DNA from: Gallionella sp.
Lineage (GTDB): Bacteria; Pseudomonadota; Gammaproteobacteria; Burkholderiales; Gallionellaceae
Direction: 5' to 3'
Assembly (NCBI GenBank): GCA_030690245.1
Contig: JAUYGW010000344.1
Coordinates: forward strand, 1 to 6,480
DNA: 6,480 bases
This document shows, piece by piece, positions 1 to 4,920 of the stretch; positions within the stretch are counted from its first letter, which is position 1, and each line of letters starts with the position of its first letter. The notes under the pieces were generated by a model. That model was given only the letters and a program-made list of their open reading frames with translations, was not told the origin of the DNA and did no database searches. The position numbers were made by a program, and so were the translations under genes.

Positions 1-93
1 CAATGCGCCTCACCAAAAATCCGGATGTATGGCTGCAATCTTCACCTACTCAAAATCATCAATTGAAAGCTTGGCAAAAGTGGGCGTCCATGT

Positions 94-204
94 ATGAATT
101 ATCCGGGTTTAACCCAAATAGTTCATCAGAAAAAATACGCCATTCCGGCGAAAGCCGCCGGTTATTCGCAGGTGTGACGGCCTGATGGATTATCTGGGTT
201 TTAC
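94..204. repeat. Imperfect direct repeat pair, 20 bp, 91-bp period
   Basis: The unit ATGAATTATCCGGGTTTAAC at 94-113 recurs as ATGGATTATCTGGGTTTTAC at 185-204, matching at 17 of 20 positions. Similarity stops at both unit boundaries. The first unit includes the short palindrome GGGTTTAACCC (105-115), which the second copy loses. A 6-bp hairpin (145-161) lies between the copies. The role is unknown: it could be a protein-binding site, the scar of a tandem duplication or chance. Confidence 0.4.
145..161. repeat. Small GC-rich hairpin
   Basis: CCGGCG and CGCCGG form a 6-bp stem around the 5-base loop AAAGC. The surrounding ATTCCGGCGAAAGCCG resembles the core of dispersed inverted repeats of the ATTCCxGCGAAAGCxGGAAT type common in betaproteobacterial genomes, but the right arm does not complete such a repeat. 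There is no T-run, so it is not an intrinsic terminator. Confidence 0.35.
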
Positions 205-226
205 AACGTAGAACAGGAGAAAGACT

Positions 227-265
227 ATGCGGAAGCTCGCTCGTCTTCAGGGGCGGGTTTATTGA
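227..265 (+). CDS. Possible 12-codon leader or remnant ORF
   Basis: An AGGAG ribosome-binding-like sequence at 214-218 is followed, 8 nt later, by ATG at 227. This opens a 12-residue peptide (MRKLARLQGRVY) ending at TGA 263-265. The stop overlaps the -35 box of the umuD promoter, so the peptide would belong to an upstream transcript and not to the umuDC mRNA. It could be a surviving 5' end of a lost gene, a tiny peptide, or chance. I recognise no family. The ribosome site is the only positive evidence. Confidence 0.15.
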   Translation: MRKLARLQGRVY

Positions 266-290
266 CAGCAGAACGAACGTTCTGTATTGT
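262..290 (+). promoter_or_regulatory. SOS promoter of umuDC (sigma70 type)
   Basis: A perfect -35 box TTGACA (262-267) is separated by exactly 17 bp from a -10-like TATTGT (285-290, 4 of 6 matches to TATAAT). Transcription should start near 297, giving a leader of about 26 nt before the umuD ATG at 323. The whole spacer is occupied by a 16-bp palindrome, so a bound repressor would block RNA polymerase directly. The strong -35 fits a promoter that is silent until derepressed. Confidence 0.75.
269..284. promoter_or_regulatory. Non-canonical LexA operator (GAACGAACGTTC core)
   Basis: CAGAACGAACGTTCTG is palindromic except for its central AA: CAGAACG is the exact reverse complement of CGTTCTG. 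The core GAACGAACGTTC (271-282) matches every position of the motif GAACGaaCGTTC that I recall being described for the unusual LexA of Sideroxydans lithotrophicus and relatives. It also resembles the Bacillus-type GAAC-N4-GTTC box. No canonical CTGT-N8-ACAG box is present near umuD. The site sits between -35 and -10 of the umuDC promoter. LexA binding is inferred from the motif and the SOS nature of the downstream genes. Confidence 0.8.
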
Positions 291-322
291 AAGCGCCGCT
301 TTAGAAACCCCGTGGCGACATC

Positions 323-787
323 ATGGCAAGCATCCCGTTTTCACTCTCAGGCACGAAATCCCGGCTCCAGGCGTGGCTTCCCAGCCTGTTAGCCCCCGTG
401 TTGAGGATTCCGCTGTTCGGTCACTCAGTTCCGGCGGGTTTCCCTTCGCCTGCTGACGATTACGTAGAGGATCGACTGGACCTTAACCAATTGCTGGTAC
501 ACAACAAGGCCGCTACCTTTTTCCTGCGCGTAAAAGGCGATTCGATGGATGACGCGGGCATCCATGACGGCGACATCATTGTGGTTGATCGCTCAGTAGA
601 GGCAACCGACCGGGCAGTGGTGGTGGCTGTCATCGATGGCGAACTGACGGTGAAGCGGCTGGTATGGCGCAATGGCATTGCCGAACTCCATGCCGAGAAC
701 CCCAAGTACGCGCCGATCCGGTTCAAGGAAGGGCAGGAATTGACCATCTGGGGCGTAGTGACCAACTCGGTTCACTCGGTGAAATAG
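323..787 (+). CDS. umuD: UmuD, DNA polymerase V accessory subunit (LexA-like self-cleaving)
   Basis: UmuD is cut to UmuD' when it meets RecA-ssDNA filaments; UmuD'2 joins UmuC to form translesion polymerase V in the cytoplasm. The 154-residue product is an S24-type serine protease. The cleavage site is A38-G39 before the conserved FPSPADDYVE stretch (Cys-Gly in E. coli). The nucleophile is S74 in KGDSM, and the general-base lysine is K111 in ELTVKRL. The G-to-Ser (35) and Ser-to-Lys (37) spacings equal those of E. coli UmuD. IPLF at 29-32 aligns with the FPLF segment of E. coli that is implicated in Lon recognition. The N-terminal arm is 38 residues, against 24 in E. coli. ATG 323 is the only ATG upstream of the cleavage site after an in-frame TAG at 302-304, and it suits the promoter, but no clear Shine-Dalgarno precedes it. 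A GTG at 398 is a less likely alternative start. The stop lies 6 nt before umuC. Confidence 0.93.
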   Translation: MASIPFSLSGTKSRLQAWLPSLLAPVLRIPLFGHSVPAGFPSPADDYVEDRLDLNQLLVHNKAATFFLRVKGDSMDDAGIHDGDIIVVDRSVEATDRAVVVAVIDGELTVKRLVWRNGIAELHAENPKYAPIRFKEGQELTIWGVVTNSVHSVK

Positions 788-793
788 GCTGCC

Positions 794-2062
794 ATGAGCA
801 CCATTGCCCTCGTTGACGTAAATAACTTCTACGTCAGCGCCGAACGGGTATTCAACCCCAAACTGGAAGGCGTACCCGTTGTCGTCCTTTCCAATAATGA
901 CGGCTGCGTGGTGGCCAGAAGCCAGGAAATCAGGGCGCTGGGTGTCACGATGGGGGAGCCGTGGTTCAAGCTGCGAGACCTGGTCAAGGAGCACGGCATC
1001 GTTGCCTTGTCCTCCAACTATGCCCTGTACGCCGATATTTCAAATCGGGTGATGACCATCCTGAGCGACTTCAGCCCCCGGCAGGAGGTATACAGCATCG
1101 ACGAATGCTTCCTCGATCTCGAAGGCATTCCAGATCTGACTCAGACAGGCCAAACCATCCGGCAACGGATCAGGAAGTGGGTTGGTGTTCCGGTTTGTGT
1201 TGGCATCGCTCCCACCAAAACCTTGGCCAAGCTCGCCAACCATGTCGCCAAGAAGCGTTCGCAATATCAGGGGGTGTGCAACTTCAAGGAAATGCCAGTG
1301 GAGGATATTGACCAGATACTCGCCAGCATCGAGGTCGGCGAGGTATGGGGTATCGGCAGAAAACTTAACGCCCACCTACAACGCGGTGGTATCCAGACGG
1401 TAAAGCAGCTCCGGGATTTCGACATCCTCCGGCTGCGCAGGCGCTTTGGCGTAGTGATGGAACGAACCGTGCGCGAATTGCGAGGGGAGCCATGCCTGGA
1501 GATGGCGGAAGTCTCGCCGCCTAAGCAGCAAATTATCAGTTCACGCACCTTCGGGCGGTACGTTACCGACCTGCACGAACTGGAAGGGGCTGTCAGCACC
1601 TATATGTCCAGGGCTGCCGAGAAGCTGCGCAGGCAGGCTTCAGTGGCCGCCACCGCCTATGTCTGCATCCGCACGAACCCCCACAAGGACGGCGAGCCGC
1701 AATACAGTCCGGGAATGATGATAGGGCTGCCGCACCCAACCAACGATACCCGCGAGCTTGTCCAAGCCGTGCTGACGTGTTTGCATCGAATCTATCGGGA
1801 TGGCTTCCGCTACCAGAAAGCGGGGGTCATGCTGTCCGACATTACCCCGGAGGGAATCAGCCAAGGCGAGCTATTTGCCAGTCAGCCGGTTACGCCGAAG
1901 GCAAGCAAGCTCATGAGTACACTGGACCAGATCAACCGAAAAATGGGGGAAGGTGTGCTCAAGCTTGCGAGTGATGGGGTGGAACAGGAATGGAAAATGA
2001 AAAGGGGCAACAAGAGCCCGGCCTATACGACCAGGTGGGATGAGCTGCCGATAGTTCGTTGA
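794..2062 (+). CDS. umuC: UmuC, catalytic subunit of DNA polymerase V (Y-family)
   Basis: UmuC is an error-prone translesion DNA polymerase that acts with UmuD'2, RecA and the beta clamp to copy damaged templates during SOS. At 422 residues it has the same length as E. coli UmuC. The palm/finger region opens with [11 protein letters not shown], where D8 is a metal ligand and Y13 occupies the steric-gate position (Y11 in E. coli). The second catalytic acidic pair is D103-E104 in [25 protein letters not shown] (136-150) is the conserved Y-family segment, and a helix-hairpin-helix-like VWGIGRKL (184-191) follows. QGELF at 357-361 matches the location of the E. coli clamp-binding QLNLF. The C-terminus ([14 protein letters not shown]) is typical of UmuC. 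The gene starts 6 nt after umuD with only a weak ribosome site, which suggests translational coupling and shared SOS control. All key residues are intact. Confidence 0.96.
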   Translation: MSTIALVDVNNFYVSAERVFNPKLEGVPVVVLSNNDGCVVARSQEIRALGVTMGEPWFKLRDLVKEHGIVALSSNYALYADISNRVMTILSDFSPRQEVYSIDECFLDLEGIPDLTQTGQTIRQRIRKWVGVPVCVGIAPTKTLAKLANHVAKKRSQYQGVCNFKEMPVEDIDQILASIEVGEVWGIGRKLNAHLQRGGIQTVKQLRDFDILRLRRRFGVVMERTVRELRGEPCLEMAEVSPPKQQIISSRTFGRYVTDLHELEGAVSTYMSRAAEKLRRQASVAATAYVCIRTNPHKDGEPQYSPGMMIGLPHPTNDTRELVQAVLTCLHRIYRDGFRYQKAGVMLSDITPEGISQGELFASQPVTPKASKLMSTLDQINRKMGEGVLKLASDGVEQEWKMKRGNKSPAYTTRWDELPIVR

Positions 2063-2072
2063 CGAAAACTAA

Positions 2073-2094
2073 AACGCCCCTGAGAAGGGGCGTT
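2073..2094. terminator. Stem-loop downstream of umuC
   Basis: AACGCCCC (2073-2080) pairs with GGGGCGTT (2087-2094) around the loop TGAGAA. It begins 10 nt after the umuC stop. On the + strand it is followed by TTCTATCC, a poor T-run. On the - strand the stem is followed by TTTTAGTTTT, so as an intrinsic terminator it works better for leftward transcripts. It could be bidirectional, stabilising the umuDC mRNA 3' end while blocking leftward transcription into umuC. Confidence 0.6.
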
Positions 2095-2237
2095 CTATCC
2101 AATTTGGATCGGCCACGGGCTATCTGGTTTTTATGCAGTGCGGCCCGAAATCGGACGGTTTTGGGGTGGGGAGTAATCGTCGATGGCTGGTTCTCGGCGA
2201 GACTTGGAAATAGTTGCTGTTCAAAACTAGAAATAGA
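2095..2237. other. Intergenic gap between umuC and the tRNA terminator
   Basis: No gene or RNA is recognisable. The perfect 13-bp palindrome ATCCAATTTGGAT (2097-2109) directly follows the umuC stem-loop. The rest looks like ordinary spacer. The frame that stays open across this stretch on the + strand (2059-2334) runs through the stem-loop, the tRNA terminator and most of the tRNA, so it is not a gene. Confidence 0.5.
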
Positions 2238-2259
2238 AAACCCCGCCGAGGCGGGGTTT
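2238..2259 (-). terminator. Rho-independent terminator of tRNA-Val
   Basis: AAACCCCGCC (2238-2247) is complementary to GGCGGGGTTT (2250-2259) around a two-base centre, giving a GC-rich stem. Read on the - strand it is followed by TTTTCTATTTC, the expected U-rich tail. It lies 6 nt beyond the encoded CCA end of the tRNA, so it terminates the leftward tRNA transcript. Confidence 0.8.
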
Positions 2260-2265
2260 CTGATT

Positions 2266-2340
2266 TGGTGGGTCGTAGTGGGTTCGAACCACTGGCCCCC
2301 GCCGTGTGAAGGCGATGCTCTACCACTGAGCTAACGACCC
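2266..2340 (-). tRNA. tRNA-Val(CAC)
   Basis: The - strand folds into a complete 75-nt cloverleaf. The acceptor stem is GGGTCGT/ACGACCC, the D-stem GCTC/GAGC and the anticodon stem TCGCC/GGCGG with one U-G pair. The anticodon loop is TTCACAC, giving anticodon CAC, which reads the valine codon GUG. The variable loop is GGGCC. The T-stem AGTGG/CCACT encloses TTCGAAC, and the terminal CCA is encoded. It is a single gene with its own terminator just downstream. On the - strand a TATACG sequence (2357-2362) lies about 16 nt upstream and could be the -10, but no good -35 is visible. A truncated relative of this gene lies at 2486-2511 in the same orientation. Confidence 0.95.
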
Positions 2341-2485
2341 AAATTTGTTGTCATCCCGTATAACCAACTCGGAATTGGTACAGGGAAAATCATTACCTGA
2401 TTTGTGATGATATTGGATTACACCCAATTACATCTTTGCTTTCTCTTTTAGCAAGTTGCCTTAATTTTTAGAGGCTTTTTTTGCT

Positions 2486-2511
2486 GTGTGAAGGCGCTGA
2501 GCTAACCGCCC
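2486..2511 (-). pseudogene. Truncated tRNA-Val 5' half with D-arm deletion
   Basis: On the + strand GTGTGAAGGCG (2486-2496) and CTGAGCTAAC (2497-2506) are exact copies of 2304-2314 and 2326-2335 in tRNA-Val, joined by loss of the intervening 11 nt. Five further bases (CGCCC against GACCC) match at three positions. Altogether 24 of 26 bases agree with the tRNA. In tRNA sense it holds the acceptor 5' strand, the positions 8-15 equivalent, then the anticodon stem 5' strand and the loop up to CACAC. The deletion removes the rest of the D-arm, and no 3' half follows, so it cannot be functional. It may be a decayed duplicate or a scar of recombination at the tRNA gene. Confidence 0.6.
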
Positions 2512-2522
2512 TGAAGAGGGCG
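2507..2522. repeat. Hairpin at the edge of the tRNA fragment
   Basis: CGCCCT (2507-2512) pairs with AGGGCG (2517-2522) around the tetraloop GAAG. The left arm overlaps the acceptor-strand end of the tRNA-Val fragment. There is no T-run on either side, so it is not an intrinsic terminator. It may be an RNA-stability or recombination-related structure, or chance. Confidence 0.4.
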
Positions 2523-2572
2523 CGAATTAGAGCATAAGGCGGTTGCCACAGTCAATGACTCAAGCCACAACT

Positions 2573-2613
2573 TTGTGCGCGAGATGAGCAAAGCCCGTAA
2601 AATGCGCGCCTCA
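2573..2613 (+). promoter_or_regulatory. Putative gltX promoter with GC-rich discriminator
   Basis: A good -10 box TAAAAT (2598-2603, 5 of 6) is followed by a GC-rich discriminator GCGCGCC. The best -35 candidate, TTGTGC (2573-2578), is 19 bp away, longer than optimal, so it is weak. Initiation near 2610 would give a leader of about 26 nt before ATG 2636. The segment ATGCGCGCCTCA (2602-2613) recurs exactly at the yceD promoter. GC-rich discriminators next to the -10 are characteristic of promoters repressed by ppGpp/DksA. Confidence 0.45.
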
Positions 2614-2635
2614 CTATGGTTCTCCTGTTCAAGTC

Positions 2636-4027
2636 ATGACTATACGCACTCGTTTCGCTCCCAGCCCCACCGGTTATCTGCATATTGGCGGTGCACGCAC
2701 GGCCTTGTTTTCCTGGGTATACGCACGCAAATTTGGCGGTGCCTTCATTTTGCGTATCGAAGATACCGATCTGGAACGCTCTACGCAGGAGTCGGTGCAG
2801 GCGATTCTGGATGGGATGTCCTGGTTGAACCTGGATTACGACGAGGGGCCGTTCTACCAGATGCAGCGCATGGATCGCTACAAGGCGGTGCTGCAGCAGA
2901 TGCTTGATGAGGGCACGGCCTATTACTGCTATACCGCGCCGGAAGAGCTGGAAAGCATGCGCGAAGCGCAGCGTGCGCGCGGCGAGAAGCCGCGTTATGA
3001 CGGGTATTGGCGGCCCGAGCAGGGCAAGGTTCTGCCGGCTCCGCCAGAGGGCATCAAGCCGGTAGTGCGTTTCAAGAACCCCCTCCACGGCGTGGCTGCG
3101 TGGGACGACATGGTCAAAGGCAAGATCGTATTCGAGAACAGCGAGCTGGACGATTTGATCATCGCCCGCGCCGACGGTACGCCGACTTACAACTTCTGCG
3201 TGGTCGTGGACGATCTGGATATGGGGATCACCCAGGTCATCCGCGGCGACGATCACGTCAACAACACGCCGCGCCAGATCAATATCCTCAAGGCATTGGG
3301 CGCGCCGCTTCCGCAATACGCGCATGTGCCGATGATATTGGGCAGCGATGGCGAGCGGCTGTCCAAGCGGCATGGTGCGGTGAGCGTGATGCAATACGCC
3401 GAGGATGGCTACTTGCCGGAAGCGCTGATCAATTATCTGGCGCGTTTGGGCTGGTCGCACGGCGATGAGGAGGTTTTCTCCGTGCAGCAGCTCGTCGAAT
3501 GGTTCGACTTGCGCCACATCAGCAAATCGGCTGCGCAATTCAACCCGGAAAAGCTGCGCTGGCTGAACCAGCATTACATCAAACAGGCCGACAATGCGCG
3601 CCTGGCCGGACTGGTGCGCAAGCATCTGGCGGAGCGCGGCGTGCACGCAAGCGATGCGCCGCCGCTGGAAGCGGTGATCGCGCTGTACAAGGAGCGCACC
3701 GCGACGCTGCTCGAATTGGCGGACGAGGCGGAAGTCTTTTATATCGAAATCCATCCAACGCAGGAACTGCTGGATGCGCATCTTGTGCCGGAAGTGCTGC
3801 CCGCGTTGCGCGAACTCGCCGCGCGTTTTGCCGATGTCGCCTGGGAAGCCCCCGCGCTGGGCGCGCTGGTAAAAGAATTGCTGGCCAAACACAATCTGAA
3901 AATGCCCAGGCTGGCGATGCCGCTGCGCGTGATGCTGGTCGGGCAGACGCACACGCCGTCGGTTGATGCGGTGCTGGCGCTGTTCCCGCGCGAGACCGTG
4001 CTGGCGCGCATGAAGAGGCACCTGTAA
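2636..4027 (+). CDS. gltX: Glutamyl-tRNA synthetase
   Basis: The enzyme charges tRNA-Glu with glutamate using ATP in the cytoplasm; it is a class I synthetase. The 463-residue product has the normal bacterial length. The N-terminal Rossmann domain starts [16 protein letters not shown] with the HIGH-type motif HIGG at 16-19. Other family signatures are [12 protein letters not shown] (38-49), [14 protein letters not shown] (201-214) and the KMSKS-type loop LSKRHG at 242-247. The C-terminal part (about 300 onward) is the helical anticodon-binding region. Of the Cys/His residues that bind zinc in E. coli GltX (CxC near 98-100, CxH near 125-127), only C98 remains, so no zinc site is expected, as in many other GluRSs. 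ATG 2636 gives the family-standard start [11 protein letters not shown], but no clear Shine-Dalgarno precedes it. It appears to be its own transcription unit. Confidence 0.97.
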   Translation: MTIRTRFAPSPTGYLHIGGARTALFSWVYARKFGGAFILRIEDTDLERSTQESVQAILDGMSWLNLDYDEGPFYQMQRMDRYKAVLQQMLDEGTAYYCYTAPEELESMREAQRARGEKPRYDGYWRPEQGKVLPAPPEGIKPVVRFKNPLHGVAAWDDMVKGKIVFENSELDDLIIARADGTPTYNFCVVVDDLDMGITQVIRGDDHVNNTPRQINILKALGAPLPQYAHVPMILGSDGERLSKRHGAVSVMQYAEDGYLPEALINYLARLGWSHGDEEVFSVQQLVEWFDLRHISKSAAQFNPEKLRWLNQHYIKQADNARLAGLVRKHLAERGVHASDAPPLEAVIALYKERTATLLELADEAEVFYIEIHPTQELLDAHLVPEVLPALRELAARFADVAWEAPALGALVKELLAKHNLKMPRLAMPLRVMLVGQTHTPSVDAVLALFPRETVLARMKRHL

Positions 4028-4076
4028 TTTCTTTGGGGAATTTTTTCGGGAAGTCGGCGTTGGCAGTAGCTAGCTT
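4028..4076. other. Short gap after gltX
   Basis: There is a T-run at 4041-4046 but no convincing stem before it, so no intrinsic terminator for gltX is evident. Readthrough from gltX into yceD is therefore possible alongside the dedicated yceD promoter. Confidence 0.4.
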
Positions 4077-4105
4077 TTGACACGGAGCGGCGAAAAATAT
4101 ATCAT
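4077..4105 (+). promoter_or_regulatory. Strong promoter of the yceD-rpmF operon
   Basis: A perfect TTGACA (4077-4082) and TATCAT (4100-4105, 5 of 6) are separated by exactly 17 bp. A GC-rich discriminator GCGCGCC follows, then CTCATG. Transcription starting 6-8 nt after the -10 would begin at about 4111-4113, only two to four bases before the yceD ATG at 4115. The yceD transcript is therefore predicted to be leaderless or nearly so. The 12-mer ATGCGCGCCTCA (4104-4115) is identical to the one at the gltX promoter. Confidence 0.75.
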
Positions 4106-4114
4106 GCGCGCCTC

Positions 4115-4624
4115 ATGTACGCACGACCTTTCATCGACAGTCTGGATTTTGCCAGAAATGGCCAGCAAACCAGCGGTGAAGTGCCGGTTGCTGAGCTGCC
4201 ACGTTTGCTGGATGTGCTGGAGGATTCGCAGGGAGTTTTGAGCTACACAGTGCGCGGCGGCCTGGATAAACTGGGCAATCACCTGCTGGAAGTCAGCATC
4301 ACCGGGAACTGCCGGTTGCGTTGCCAGCGCTGCCTCGGTGCGATGGAGCATGCGGTGCGGATCAATACGCGGCTGTTGTTGCGCGACCAGGCCAGTCTGG
4401 ATGCGCTGGACGACAACGTTGCAGGCGGTGAGGAAGAAGAATTTGACAGCATTCTGGCGGATGCGCATCTGGATGTGCTGGACTTGCTGGAAGAAGAAAT
4501 TTTGTTAAGCCTGCCCATCGCTCCCAAGCATGAGTTGGGCGCTTGCCGGGCGGCAGGTGGCGGGAATGAGCATGGGGAAGAAAAAAATCCTTTTGCGGTA
4601 TTGGCGAAATTGAAGCGTAATTGA
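4115..4624 (+). CDS. yceD: YceD/DUF177 family 23S rRNA accumulation protein
   Basis: YceD-family proteins are needed for normal 23S rRNA accumulation in E. coli and plastids, and the gene is almost always next to rpmF. The 169-residue product shows the family hallmarks: an N-terminal [13 protein letters not shown], the cysteine cluster C66-x3-C70-x2-C73 ([10 protein letters not shown]), an acidic middle (EEEEF near 106-110, [17 protein letters not shown] at 124-140), C144, and the C-terminal [10 protein letters not shown]. The cysteines could bind metal, but that is not established for this protein. The start at 4115 gives the family-typical N-terminus. No Shine-Dalgarno is present and the promoter lies immediately upstream, consistent with a leaderless message. 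rpmF follows after 34 nt. Confidence 0.9.
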   Translation: MYARPFIDSLDFARNGQQTSGEVPVAELPRLLDVLEDSQGVLSYTVRGGLDKLGNHLLEVSITGNCRLRCQRCLGAMEHAVRINTRLLLRDQASLDALDDNVAGGEEEEFDSILADAHLDVLDLLEEEILLSLPIAPKHELGACRAAGGGNEHGEEKNPFAVLAKLKRN

Positions 4625-4648
4625 TCGGTTTTATTTAAGGTTTCATTT

Positions 4649-4654
4649 AGGAGG
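4649..4654 (+). promoter_or_regulatory. Strong ribosome binding site of rpmF
   Basis: A perfect AGGAGG lies 4 nt before ATG 4659. It is the strongest Shine-Dalgarno in the window and contrasts with its absence before umuD, gltX and yceD. It fits the high output required of a ribosomal protein, and it fixes the start of this short gene. Confidence 0.85.
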
Positions 4655-4658
4655 CAAC

Positions 4659-4838
4659 ATGGCAGTTCAACAGAATAAAAAATCCCCGTCCAAGCGCGGC
4701 ATGCACCGCGCCCACGATTTTTTGACCAACCCGGCAACGGCGATTGAGCCGACGACGGGCGAGAATCATTTGCGTCACCACATCAGCCCAAGCGGCTTTT
4801 ACCGTGGCAAAAAGGTAGTCAAGATCAAGGGCGAGTAA
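4659..4838 (+). CDS. rpmF: 50S ribosomal protein L32 (bL32)
   Basis: A component of the large ribosomal subunit. The 59-residue, very basic product starts [20 protein letters not shown], the signature N-terminus of bacterial L32, and contains [15 protein letters not shown] near the C-terminus. It lacks the CxxC zinc-ribbon cysteines found in some L32 proteins; it has no cysteine at all. This is the zinc-independent form usual in many proteobacteria. It lies 34 nt after yceD in the classical yceD-rpmF operon, has its own AGGAGG site, and is closed by a strong terminator 12 nt downstream. Confidence 0.97.
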   Translation: MAVQQNKKSPSKRGMHRAHDFLTNPATAIEPTTGENHLRHHISPSGFYRGKKVVKIKGE

Positions 4839-4850
4839 GCTCTTAAGCTA

Positions 4851-4885
4851 CGCAGCCGGCCATAATGGCCGGCTGCGTTTTCTTT
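4851..4885 (+). terminator. Rho-independent terminator of yceD-rpmF
   Basis: A perfect 12-bp stem, CGCAGCCGGCCA (4851-4862) with TGGCCGGCTGCG (4866-4877), encloses the 3-base loop TAA and is followed by TTTTCTTTT. It is the strongest hairpin in the window. It separates the ribosomal unit from plsX-fabH, although partial readthrough is possible because no plsX promoter is obvious in the 35 bp that follow. Confidence 0.93.
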
Positions 4886-4920
4886 TCTATTCCTGTTTTT
4901 TTCTACCAAGGGATCGCTTA

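Larger units (their letters stand above)
1..261. other. Intergenic region upstream of the SOS promoter, no recognisable gene
   Basis: No convincing gene is visible here. The only open frame of any length (3-185, 60 codons) gives a low-complexity translation with no family resemblance that I recognise and no ribosome binding site. The region does hold a 20-bp imperfect direct repeat (94-113 and 185-204), a hairpin CCGGCG-N5-CGCCGG at 145-161 and a possible 12-codon ORF at 227-265. The first bases (ATGCGCCTCA at 3-12) resemble the -10/discriminator sequences of two promoters further right, so the window edge may cut through another promoter. The stretch may be decayed sequence left of an accessory umuDC cassette, but this is inference. 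Confidence 0.5.
2341..2635. other. AT-rich intergenic region between tRNA-Val and gltX
   Basis: No protein gene is visible. The left part should carry the leftward tRNA promoter. Several short dyads occur: ACCAA-N7-TTGGT (2363-2379), ATTGG-N7-CCAAT (2412-2428), and GCCT-N10-AGGC followed by seven T (2458-2482). The last has a weak terminator look on the + strand, but no + strand gene ends here. A truncated tRNA copy and a hairpin follow at 2486-2522, then the gltX promoter. Base composition is visibly more AT-rich than the flanking genes up to about 2485. Confidence 0.5.

Noticed and set aside
3..185. 60-codon open frame at the left edge
   Set aside because: No ribosome site, no family resemblance, and it crosses a hairpin and ends within the second direct-repeat unit. 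It is more likely non-coding.
2059..2334. Open frame of 91 codons after umuC on the plus strand
   Set aside because: It crosses a stem-loop, the tRNA terminator and most of the tRNA gene. No ribosome site or family resemblance was found.
2458..2482. Possible plus-strand terminator (GCCT-N10-AGGC plus seven T)
   Set aside because: The stem is only 4 bp with a 10-nt AT loop, and no plus-strand gene ends upstream. It is recorded only as a dyad in the intergenic description.
2483..2525. Second intact tRNA gene
   Set aside because: It contains only a 5' half with the D-arm deleted. There is no T-arm or acceptor 3' strand, so it cannot fold as a tRNA.
2552..4021. 489-codon open frame on the minus strand opposite gltX
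   Set aside because: It lies antisense to an unmistakable gltX, has His/Arg/Gln-rich mirror-codon composition, matches no family and has no ribosome site. It is a shadow of GC-biased codon use.
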